From contig DMZB01000183.1 in assembly GCA_003482405.1 (NCBI GenBank), positions 1-5,314 on the forward strand: a stretch of DNA of 5,314 nucleotides. The letters run 5' to 3'. The notes beneath the pieces are model-generated. The model was not told the DNA's origin and ran no database searches. It worked only from the letters and a program-made list of their open reading frames with translations. The stretch comes from Lactobacillus sp. (GTDB taxonomy: Bacteria; Bacillota; Bacilli; Lactobacillales; Lactobacillaceae). The stretch's first letter is position 1. Each line of letters begins with the position of its first letter. This document shows positions 1-5,314 of this stretch, one piece after another. A program made the translations under genes and the position numbers.

Positions 1-1409
1 TCGGACTTGAAGTCCATGTTGAGTTGAAGACAAATTCTAAGATTTTCAGTCCTTCCCCCGTTGAATTTGGGGACGACCCAAACAGTAATACCAACGTCAT
101 TGACTGGGGCTATCCCGGTGTTTTACCAACACCTAACAAAGGTGTCGTTGAGTATGGGATGCGGGCAGCGTTAGCGTTACATGCCAAGATCAACCAACAC
201 ACACATTTTGATCGGAAAAACTACTTCTATCCTGATAATCCCAAGGCCTATCAGATTTCACAATCTGATGTGCCACTTGCACAGAATGGTTGGATCGAAA
301 TCGATGTTGATGGCAAGAAAAAGAAGATCGGTATCGAAGAAATGCACATCGAGGAAGATGCCGGTAAAAACACGCATAATCCCAACGGCTATTCTTACGT
401 TGATTTGAACCGTCAGGGCACGCCATTGATTGAAATTGTGTCGAAGCCTGACATCGCCTCACCAGATGAAGCTTACGCCTATCTGGAAACGTTGCGTCAA
501 CGAATCCAATTTACGGGTGTGTCTGACGTGAAGATGGAAGAAGGTTCCATGCGTGTCGACGTTAACATCTCGATTCGACCATACGGAACGGACAAGTTTG
601 GGACCAAAACCGAATTGAAGAACTTGAACTCTTTCAACTATGTAAAGAAGGGACTTCAGTTTGAAGAACAACGTCAACAACGTGTGCTGCTATCCGGTGG
701 TCAAATCCAGCAGGAAACACGCCGTTACGACGAAGCATCCAACGAAACCATTTTGATGCGGGTTAAGGAAGGTGCCGACGATTATCGTTACTTCCCTGAA
801 CCAGATATTCCAAACGTGGAAATCGCGGATGACTGGATTCAAAAGATTCGTGACACAATGCCGGAAATGCCGGAACGTCGTCGTCAACGTTATGTGGATG
901 ATCTCGGCTTAACGGATTACGACGCGATGGTGCTGACTCAGACCAAGGAAATGTCCGATTTCTTTGAAAGTGCGGTTGCCCAAGGTGCCGATGCCAAACT
1001 GACGTCGAACTATCTGCAAGGTGATGTGAACGCCTACCTGAATGATAATCATTTGGATCTGCAGGACACGAAGTTAACACCAGACCATTTGGCAGGGATG
1101 ATCAAACTGCAAATGGATGGGACGATTTCCTCCAAAATGGCTAAGAAGGTCTTCAAGGCTATTGTGAACGGTGAAGAACCAAACGACTACGTTAAGGCGC
1201 ATAACTTGGTTCAGCTCTCAGACCCAGTTCAGTTACAGCCAATCATTGACGGCGTGCTGGACGCAAACGCTCAATCAATTGAGGACTTTAAGAACGGGAA
1301 GGATCGTGCCGTTGGTTTCTTAGTCGGTCAGATTATGAAGCAAACACACGGTCAGGCGAACCCGAAGATTGTTAACAAGTTGTTAATGACTTCACTTAAT
1401 GCTCGATAA
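1..1409 (+). CDS. gatB: Aspartyl/glutamyl-tRNA(Asn/Gln) amidotransferase subunit B (5'-truncated by window edge)
   Basis: GatB is the kinase/transamidase subunit of the GatCAB complex. The complex converts misacylated Glu-tRNA(Gln) and Asp-tRNA(Asn) to the amidated forms, using ammonia released from glutamine by GatA. The frame is open from base 3 ([10 protein letters not shown]), so about six N-terminal residues lie outside; 468 residues are visible, against roughly 474 for the full Gram-positive protein. The TTG at 24 is an internal Leu, not a start. Counting from Gly at base 3, the cradle domain carries HIEEDAGK (115-122), [14 protein letters not shown] (134-147), [14 protein letters not shown] (180-193) and YFPEPD (263-268). 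The rest is the helical YqeY-like tRNA-binding tail, with [12 protein letters not shown] and a NPKIVNKLL ending. The protein has no cysteine at all, so the zinc-binding cysteines of some GatB proteins are absent; the S. aureus protein, as I remember it, also lacks them. gatC and gatA are expected just upstream, outside the window. Confidence 0.98.
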   Translation, partial: GLEVHVELKTNSKIFSPSPVEFGDDPNSNTNVIDWGYPGVLPTPNKGVVEYGMRAALALHAKINQHTHFDRKNYFYPDNPKAYQISQSDVPLAQNGWIEIDVDGKKKKIGIEEMHIEEDAGKNTHNPNGYSYVDLNRQGTPLIEIVSKPDIASPDEAYAYLETLRQRIQFTGVSDVKMEEGSMRVDVNISIRPYGTDKFGTKTELKNLNSFNYVKKGLQFEEQRQQRVLLSGGQIQQETRRYDEASNETILMRVKEGADDYRYFPEPDIPNVEIADDWIQKIRDTMPEMPERRRQRYVDDLGLTDYDAMVLTQTKEMSDFFESAVAQGADAKLTSNYLQGDVNAYLNDNHLDLQDTKLTPDHLAGMIKLQMDGTISSKMAKKVFKAIVNGEEPNDYVKAHNLVQLSDPVQLQPIIDGVLDANAQSIEDFKNGKDRAVGFLVGQIMKQTHGQANPKIVNKLLMTSLNAR

Positions 1410-1443
1410 AAGATTGTTATTTTAATCAGAAGCGGTTAGAATT

Positions 1444-1473
1444 AAACCTCGTTGTGAACCTGCAACGGGGTTT
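1444..1473 (+). terminator. Stem-loop after gatB, weak terminator or processing hairpin
   Basis: AAACCTCGTTG (1444-1454) pairs with CAACGGGGTTT (1463-1473) over 11 positions with one G-U pair, around an 8-base loop. It starts 35 bases after the gatB stop. The bases that follow (GTACATAG) are not a U-tract; the only U run is the three at the foot of the stem. Termination is therefore probably partial, and read-through into dgkB is plausible. I infer the role from position only. Confidence 0.5.
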
Positions 1474-1585
1474 GTACATAGAAGAGAATAGTCACAGAAT
1501 AATCCTTAATCAGGGATGAATGTAGCTGAAAAAGTGTTACAAATACAATGATTTTTTAAGATGGTAATAACAAACAGACTGCAGT

Positions 1586-1590
1586 GGAGG
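1586..1590 (+). promoter_or_regulatory. Ribosome binding site of dgkB
   Basis: GGAGG lies 9 bases before the ATG at 1600. It fixes that ATG as the start of the diacylglycerol kinase. Confidence 0.85.
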
Positions 1591-1599
1591 CAATAAAGC

Positions 1600-2619
1600 A
1601 TGGCACAACGCGCACGGGTGATTTATAACCCAACGTCAGGACGTGAGGCACTAAAACGAGATTTAATTGATATACTGAACGTCTTTGAACAGGCGGGTTA
1701 CGAAACCAGTGCGTACGCGACCACGCCTGAGCAGGATTCAGCTAAAAACGAGGCCCGTCGAGCAGCGTTGGAGGGATTTGACCTGATTGTTGCAGCGGGC
1801 GGGGATGGGACGATTAACGAAGTCGTTAACGGCATTGCCGGGTTGGACAAACGTCCAAAAATGGCAATCATTCCTGCGGGCACCACTAACGACTACGCTC
1901 GTGCTTTGCGCATTCCGCGTGATGCCCCTCTGGACGCTGCCAAAGTTGTGCTTAAAAACCAAACGGTCAAGATGGACATTGGTCAGGCTGGCGATACGTA
2001 CTTTATCAACATTGCCGGTGGTGGCTTGCTGACTGAGTTGACGTATGATGTGCCATCTGACATGAAGACGATCTTTGGCTACTTGGCTTACCTGGTTAAA
2101 GGTGCCGAATTATTGCCACAGATCAAGCCGATTCAGATGTCCATTGAATATGACGATGGCAAGTTTGAGGGTGAGGCATCGATGTTTTTGCTTGGGCTTA
2201 CGAATTCTATTGGTGGCTTTGAGCAAATTGTGCCAGATGCTTCGTTGGACGACGGTAAGTTCAGTTTGTTGATCGTTAAAACGGCCAGCATGGCACAATT
2301 GCTGCGTTTGATGACATTAGTGTTAAACGGTGGTCGGCACATCAATGATCCGCACGTAATTTACAAGAAGACCAGCAAGGTCATTGCTAAACCACTGAAC
2401 TCAGACCGGATGATGATCAATCTGGACGGAGAATACGGTGGTGACGCGCCAATGACGTTTGTGGATCACAAACAACACATCGAGATGTTTGCCGACTTAG
2501 ATGCCATTCCGGATGAACAGTTGACTGGCGAAGATCGCGCCATCGAAGAAGACGCTCGCAAGTTCGTTGAAGAAGTTGATAAGTTGCCGGAAGATCAAAG
2601 TGAAGATAGTAAAAAGTAA
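1600..2619 (+). CDS. dgkB: Diacylglycerol kinase, DgkB/YegS family
   Basis: This cytosolic, membrane-associating lipid kinase phosphorylates diacylglycerol with ATP to phosphatidic acid. In Gram-positives that returns the diacylglycerol released during lipoteichoic acid synthesis to the phospholipid pathway. The N-terminal DAGK catalytic domain shows NPTSG (10-14), the nucleotide-binding GGDGT (67-71) and PAGTTNDYARAL (92-103). From memory of S. aureus DgkB, Asp126 in KMDIG, the DDG at 217-219 and Glu278 in LDGE match the active-site Asp-Mg network, the structural Mg site and the catalytic Glu respectively. The two-domain fold ends near residue 300. The last ~35 residues form a strongly acidic, probably disordered tail, which makes the protein somewhat longer (339 aa) than the ~315 aa staphylococcal enzyme. 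There is no signal peptide or membrane segment. It sits between gatB and rlmD with a hairpin on each side, and I see no convincing promoter of its own, so read-through from gatB may drive it. Confidence 0.95.
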   Translation: MAQRARVIYNPTSGREALKRDLIDILNVFEQAGYETSAYATTPEQDSAKNEARRAALEGFDLIVAAGGDGTINEVVNGIAGLDKRPKMAIIPAGTTNDYARALRIPRDAPLDAAKVVLKNQTVKMDIGQAGDTYFINIAGGGLLTELTYDVPSDMKTIFGYLAYLVKGAELLPQIKPIQMSIEYDDGKFEGEASMFLLGLTNSIGGFEQIVPDASLDDGKFSLLIVKTASMAQLLRLMTLVLNGGRHINDPHVIYKKTSKVIAKPLNSDRMMINLDGEYGGDAPMTFVDHKQHIEMFADLDAIPDEQLTGEDRAIEEDARKFVEEVDKLPEDQSEDSKK

Positions 2620-2623
2620 AGAT

Positions 2624-2676
2624 GAAGTCTAAAACAGCGTGTCCGTTAATTGGAGACGCTGTTTTAGACTTCTTTT
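2624..2676 (+). terminator. Rho-independent terminator of dgkB, very long stem
   Basis: The arms 2624-2644 and 2652-2672 pair over 21 positions with a single G/G mismatch (2641/2655), around the 7-base loop GTTAATT. TTTT follows at 2673-2676. The stem begins 5 bases after the dgkB stop. The stem is strong but the U-tract is short. In the other direction the downstream side is also T-rich (complement of 2611-2620), so it could act in both directions. Confidence 0.85.
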
Positions 2677-2689
2677 ACAGACGTTGGCA

Positions 2690-2698
2690 TGCTATACT
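2690..2698 (+). promoter_or_regulatory. Extended -10 promoter of rlmD
   Basis: TGC plus TATACT (2690-2698) matches the extended -10 form TGnTATAAT with one mismatch. No proper -35 is present at 16-18 bases: TTTACA at 2674-2679 is a 5/6 match but sits only 13 bases away and overlaps the end of the dgkB terminator. Transcription would start near 2705, giving a leader of about 78 bases for rlmD. Spacing and composition are typical of lactobacillar promoters. Confidence 0.6.
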
Positions 2699-2769
2699 AA
2701 TCTGGTTCGAAAAATTTAGAAAAGCTGATTTGAAAGAAAGTTTCCGATTAGTGACCGTCGCAAAAGTCG

Positions 2770-2775
2770 AAAGGA
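2770..2775 (+). promoter_or_regulatory. Ribosome binding site of rlmD
   Basis: AAAGGA ends 7 bases before the ATG at 2783. It supports that ATG as the start, which also places the TRAM domain at the very N-terminus as in homologues. Confidence 0.75.
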
Positions 2776-2782
2776 ACAACAC

Positions 2783-4150
2783 ATGAAATTTAGAGCACCA
2801 GTTGATAAAAATAAAGAATACACCGGTGACATCATTGACCTGACGTACCAAGGCATGGGTGTCGCCAAGATTGACGATTTTCCGATTTTTATTGCCAATG
2901 CATTACCGGATGAAAAAGTTTTGTTTTCAGTGACTAAGGTTGCCAAAACTTATGCATTTGGTCGAGTCGTGAAGTTTATCGAAAAGAGTCCCCAGCGTGT
3001 GGAAAGCGTCGATGTCACCTATACGCAAACTGGGATTGCACCCTTGCAACACTTGAGTTATGAAGGCCAGTTAGCATTTAAGCAACATCAGGTTGTTGAA
3101 CTGTTAAAGAAGGCTCACTTGGACATTGATGTTGCCAAGACGGTGGGGATGGACACGCCTTATCACTACCGAAATAAGGCACAGGTACCGGTTCGTGAAA
3201 TCAATGGTCAGCTGGAAACTGGTTTTTACAAACGTGGTTCACACACTGTTGTGCCAATTGAGGATTTCTATATTCAAGATCCAAAAATTGATGAAGCCAT
3301 TGTCGTTGTGCGTGATTTGTTACGTCGTTTCCACATTGATGCTTATGACGAGCAAAACAATACTGGGGTCGTAAAGACCGTGATGGTTCGCCGCGGCTAC
3401 TACAGTCACGAAATGATGATCGTCATTGTGACTCGGACGCATAAATTGTCGATGGTCAACGAATTGGTTGCCGAAATCACGAAGGCATTACCAGAAGTGA
3501 AGAGTATCATTCAAAACGTTAACCCACAACAAACCAACGTGTTGTTGGGAGAAACAGACCGTGTTCACTTTGGTAGTCCGGTGATTCACGATCAATTAAT
3601 GGGACTGACGTTTGAAATTTCCGCGCATTCGTTCTACCAAGTTAACCCACAGCAAACTGAAAAGTTGTATCAGTTTGCCATTGATAAGGCTCAATTGACA
3701 GGTAAAGAAACAGTGATCGATGCTTACTGTGGCATTGGGACAATTTCGTTAGCCGTTGCCCCACACGCCAAGCATGTGTACGGTGTGGAAATGGTCAAAA
3801 CGGCCATCAGTGACGCAAAGACAAACGCTAATTTAAACCATATTGATAACGTGGACTTCGTTGTCGGTAAAGCTGAGATTCAAATGGCCCGTTGGCATGA
3901 GGCGGGACTGAAGGCGGATGTGATTATGGTGGACCCACCACGTAAGGGTTTGGCACCAGAGTTTATCCAAGCAGCCACAGCTGTGAAGCCAGCCCGCGTT
4001 GTCTATGTGAGCTGTAACCCAGCCACTTTGGTGCGCGACATCCAGTTATTCATGGAACAAGGCTACCACGTTGACGGCAACATTCAGCCAGTGGATCAGT
4101 TCCCACAAACGACAAGTATTGAATGTGTTGTCAGTTTGGTGAAGGATTAA
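2783..4150 (+). CDS. rlmD: 23S rRNA (uracil-5-)-methyltransferase, RlmD/RlmCD type
   Basis: This SAM-dependent TrmA/RumA-family enzyme makes 5-methyluridine in 23S rRNA. In Gram-positives such as B. subtilis one enzyme (RlmCD, formerly YefA) modifies both U747 and U1939, so the exact site here is inferred. Domains in order: an N-terminal TRAM RNA-binding domain (about 9-67), a central domain, and a C-terminal Rossmann methyltransferase domain. The latter has DAYCGIGT (313-320), DPPRKG (384-389) and SCNPATLVRD (410-419), with nucleophile Cys411 and the terminal Glu447-Cys448 supplying the general base. The length of 455 aa is normal. The [4Fe-4S] ligands of E. coli RlmD (C-x5-C-GG-C and a fourth Cys) are replaced by Asp77, Thr83, Ala86 and Phe162. 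Only three cysteines remain, at 316, 411 and 448. The gene has its own promoter and is closed by a strong terminator. Confidence 0.95.
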   Translation: MKFRAPVDKNKEYTGDIIDLTYQGMGVAKIDDFPIFIANALPDEKVLFSVTKVAKTYAFGRVVKFIEKSPQRVESVDVTYTQTGIAPLQHLSYEGQLAFKQHQVVELLKKAHLDIDVAKTVGMDTPYHYRNKAQVPVREINGQLETGFYKRGSHTVVPIEDFYIQDPKIDEAIVVVRDLLRRFHIDAYDEQNNTGVVKTVMVRRGYYSHEMMIVIVTRTHKLSMVNELVAEITKALPEVKSIIQNVNPQQTNVLLGETDRVHFGSPVIHDQLMGLTFEISAHSFYQVNPQQTEKLYQFAIDKAQLTGKETVIDAYCGIGTISLAVAPHAKHVYGVEMVKTAISDAKTNANLNHIDNVDFVVGKAEIQMARWHEAGLKADVIMVDPPRKGLAPEFIQAATAVKPARVVYVSCNPATLVRDIQLFMEQGYHVDGNIQPVDQFPQTTSIECVVSLVKD

Positions 4151-4168
4151 GTAAAGTTATTATCGATT

Positions 4169-4210
4169 AAAAATAGGCCAGCGATTATTTTGTCGCTAGG
4201 CCTGTTTTTT
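4169..4210 (+). terminator. Terminator of rlmD, probably bidirectional
   Basis: AGGCCAGCGA (4175-4184) pairs with TCGCT-A-GGCCT (4193-4203), with one bulged A at 4198, around an 8-base loop. TTTTTT follows at 4205-4210. On the other side a run of five A (4169-4173) becomes a U-tract in a minus-strand transcript. The stem begins 24 bases after the rlmD stop and lies just past the stop of the convergent abiEi remnant (4214), so it can serve both genes. Confidence 0.9.
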
Positions 4211-4213
4211 GTA

Positions 4214-4820
4214 TCATAGCAAAATACTCATCCGTTCATCGATTTTATTAGCAACATTGAACTTTGCCGCAATCGCTGCAAGTTTCCACATTTTTTTATC
4301 TTGACTATTAGCATAGTTTTTAAAGGCCATATTGATGGTGTTAGTATCGAACTCTGTATGGTTTCGAATTAAATCAACCAGCGTCCGTTCACGACTATAG
4401 ACCTTGATTTGTTGTGTAGTTTCCGCTACGTCAAGTGTTTCCACGTCAGTATTCAATATTTCTTTTGACAGCTGCTTAACGGTAACATTTTTAGTCCATT
4501 TTCCCAGTTGTTTTAAGGGTAGTTTATACCCCGTTTTAAAAGCCATGTAAACTTGGTAAGGAAAGGTGCCACTCAGCCCCCAGAGATAGAGTGCTGTTGG
4601 ACCGTAATAAATGCCCTGATCTAATAGGAGTTGTCGCACTAGCATATCATTTGGCGTCCATTTAGAATCGATCAAGAGTCGATTTTCGACTTTTTGAAGG
4701 GCACCTTGAGTAACGAATGATTTTGTGATCTTAAGTTGTGACTGGCTGAAATCTTTGATTATTAGCATCCTCAATAAAATTTTCAATTATCTGCGTGCTT
4801 GTTTGTTCATTTTCTGACAT
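4214..4820 (-). pseudogene. AbiEi-family antitoxin / transcriptional regulator, frameshifted
   Basis: AbiEi proteins (COG5340) are autorepressing antitoxins of type IV systems; they pair an N-terminal winged helix with a C-terminal domain that counters the AbiEii nucleotidyltransferase. The true start is probably ATG 4820: an AAGTGA-like site precedes it and an extended -10 lies upstream. That frame runs 29 codons (MSENEQTST... to ...QPVTT) and stops at TAA 4733-4731. The frame one base further along carries the rest of the family pattern to 4214: TALYLWGLS, then FKTGYKL, then VYSRERTLVDLIR, then AFKNYANSQDKK and a final AAKFNV...ERMSILL. Joined, the two give about 204 aa, a usual family length. 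The downstream frame has only a TTG (4786) or ATG (4768) start without ribosome site, so its product would lack half the winged helix. The helix region before GALQKV also looks about seven residues short. No AbiEii gene follows; the stop abuts the rlmD terminator. Orphan AbiEi-like genes do occur in lactobacilli. Confidence 0.8.
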
Positions 4821-4850
4821 TTTTCACTTTCTAACCAATCATTTTTACGA

Positions 4851-4859
4851 GTTATAGCA
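4851..4859 (-). promoter_or_regulatory. Extended -10 promoter of the abiEi remnant
   Basis: On the minus strand TGC plus TATAAC matches an extended -10 element; no convincing -35 is seen at the normal distance. Transcription would begin near 4844, about 24 bases before the ATG at 4820. This supports 4820 rather than the TTG at 4786 as the ancestral start. Confidence 0.5.
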
Positions 4860-4924
4860 TAAATGATTAGCAAAATACTATTACTAAGCATTTTTATCGT
4901 ACTTGCAAAAAAAGATTACTCATT

Positions 4925-5251
4925 TCAGCCATGTCTAATAACAGAATGTGAATCTTTGATCTGGAAGTCTTCTTTTATTTCTTCAGATGAAAGGGTATCG
5001 CCGTTTGTAATGTCATTAATACTCCTTTGAATTTCTTCGTCCAATTCCTTTTTCGTGAGTTTGTCAGAGTTTAAAGGCGACTTTGGATACCGTGATGTCA
5101 AACGGAATTCTGCGTTGGATGACAATTTGTTGTAAAAATAGTTCAATAGTTGCAGACATAGGGAGTTGTCGCTGCTTTAAAATTTCTTCTGCTTGTTCCT
5201 TTAGTTCAGGTGTAACTTTGGCAGAAATACTTTTCATTTTTGTTTAGACAT
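4925..5251 (-). pseudogene. RelB/DinJ-family antitoxin gene, broken into two or three frames
   Basis: RelB/DinJ antitoxins are small DNA-binding proteins that repress their own operon through an N-terminal ribbon-helix-helix and wrap a RelE/YafQ-type ribosome-dependent RNase with their C-terminal tail. Here a good ribosome site (GGAGG, 5264-5260) stands 8 bases before ATG 5251, but that frame stops after five codons (MSKQK, TGA 5236-5234). The recognisable domain is read from ATG 5237, one frame away, and stops at 5064. The natural tail, PLNSDKLTKKELDEE then NGDTLSSEEIKEDF, is in a third register running from about 5086 to the TGA at 4925. Restoring one A in the run at 5237-5241 would fuse the first two parts; a net shift of one near 5080-5090 would fuse the last two. 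The ATG at 4932 overlaps the 3' end, where a toxin gene would begin, but that frame ends after 12 codons. Confidence is high for the family and good for the broken state. Confidence 0.75.
5064..5237 (-). CDS. RelB/DinJ antitoxin, intact N-terminal reading frame (57 aa)
   Basis: This is the only stretch of the broken antitoxin gene that could still make a recognisable domain. A beta strand (KSISAKV, residues 2-8) is followed by helix A (PELKEQAEEILKQR, 10-23), helix B (PMSATIELFLQQIV, 26-39) and the family's IPFDI (44-48). This is the ribbon-helix-helix that dimerises and binds the operator. The protein ends nine residues later (TVSKVAFKL) without the acidic toxin-neutralising tail. The ATG has no ribosome site of its own; it overlaps the TGA of the upstream five-codon frame as ATGA, so translation would rely on termination and restart. 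A product that binds DNA but not toxin is conceivable; I have no evidence that it is made. Confidence 0.6.
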   Translation of the reverse strand: MKSISAKVTPELKEQAEEILKQRQLPMSATIELFLQQIVIQRRIPFDITVSKVAFKL

Positions 5252-5259
5252 TTTGGAAA

Positions 5260-5264
5260 CCTCC
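5260..5264 (-). promoter_or_regulatory. Ribosome binding site of the RelB/DinJ gene
   Basis: GGAGG on the minus strand stands 8 bases before ATG 5251 and 22 bases before ATG 5237. It therefore points to 5251 as the ancestral start, which now opens only a five-codon frame. Confidence 0.7.
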
Positions 5265-5279
5265 ATATGTGCCAATATG
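5264..5279. promoter_or_regulatory. Imperfect palindrome, candidate antitoxin operator
   Basis: CATATGTGCCAATATG reads the same on both strands at 12 of 16 positions. It touches the ribosome site of the RelB/DinJ gene, a place where such antitoxins often bind their own promoter region. A possible -10 (TATACA, minus strand, 5313-5308) lies at the window edge, which leaves its -35 out of view. The role is inferred from position alone. Confidence 0.3.
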
Positions 5280-5314
5280 CAATTGCTATTTCTGCATCAG
5301 AACTATTTGTATAA

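Noticed and set aside
763..1080. 105-codon minus-strand open frame inside gatB
   Set aside because: It lies antisense to well-conserved GatB coding sequence and has no recognisable domain; it is a shadow frame.
1544..1549. TACAAT as a -10 element for a dgkB promoter
   Set aside because: The hexamer is a fair match, but no -35-like sequence stands 16-18 bases upstream and there is no TGn extension, so I do not list it as a promoter.
3126..3374. 82-codon plus-strand frame inside rlmD
   Set aside because: It overlaps a conserved part of RlmD in another register, with no ribosome site or family resemblance.
4731..4742. Programmed +1 frameshifting at ACT-TAA as a way to express full-length AbiEi
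   Set aside because: The site lacks the CTT-TGA slippery context and the internal Shine-Dalgarno-like stimulator known from prfB; mutation explains the frame change more simply.
4787..4891. 34-codon minus-strand frame starting MLSNSILLIIYAITR, hydrophobic at its start, like a small membrane toxin
   Set aside because: It has no convincing ribosome site, runs through the abiEi promoter and first codons, and matches no family I know; the length is easily reached by chance in AT-rich sequence.

Overview
The window is a stretch of a low-to-mid GC Gram-positive genome, most likely a member of the Lactobacillaceae. GatB closely follows the Gram-positive GatB sequences I remember, the diacylglycerol kinase is DgkB-type, the Shine-Dalgarno sites are strong (GGAGG), and promoters are of the extended -10 type (TGnTATAnT). 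I cannot name the genus or species.

Left part (1-4150, plus strand) holds three core housekeeping genes in an order known from lactobacilli. First is gatB, missing only its first few codons at the window edge. After a 190-base gap with a stem-loop comes dgkB, a soluble diacylglycerol kinase. After a long hairpin terminator and its own extended -10 promoter comes rlmD/rlmCD, a 23S rRNA m5U methyltransferase. They serve three different tasks: Gln-tRNA(Gln)/Asn-tRNA(Asn) formation, recycling of diacylglycerol to phosphatidic acid, and rRNA modification. All three open frames are intact. The methyltransferase lacks all four cysteines that hold the iron-sulfur cluster in E. coli RlmD.

Right part (4151-5314, minus strand) is different. 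It is AT-richer (14 of 60 bases G+C at 4861-4920, against 33 of 60 at 3961-4020 inside rlmD), and it holds the remains of two antitoxin-type genes read toward rlmD. One is an AbiEi-family protein (4214-4820) whose first 29 codons lie in a different frame from the rest. The other is a RelB/DinJ-family antitoxin (about 4925-5251) whose ribbon-helix-helix part and acidic C-terminal part lie in different frames, and whose best-placed start codon leads into a 5-codon stub. Neither has a recognisable toxin partner here. A terminator at 4169-4210 that looks functional in both directions separates the core genes from this region.

I found no tRNA, rRNA, CRISPR array, insertion sequence or new multi-gene system. 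The most informative observations are the decayed antitoxin pair, including a plausible 8-base slippage deletion behind the abiEi frameshift, and the iron-sulfur-free RlmD.
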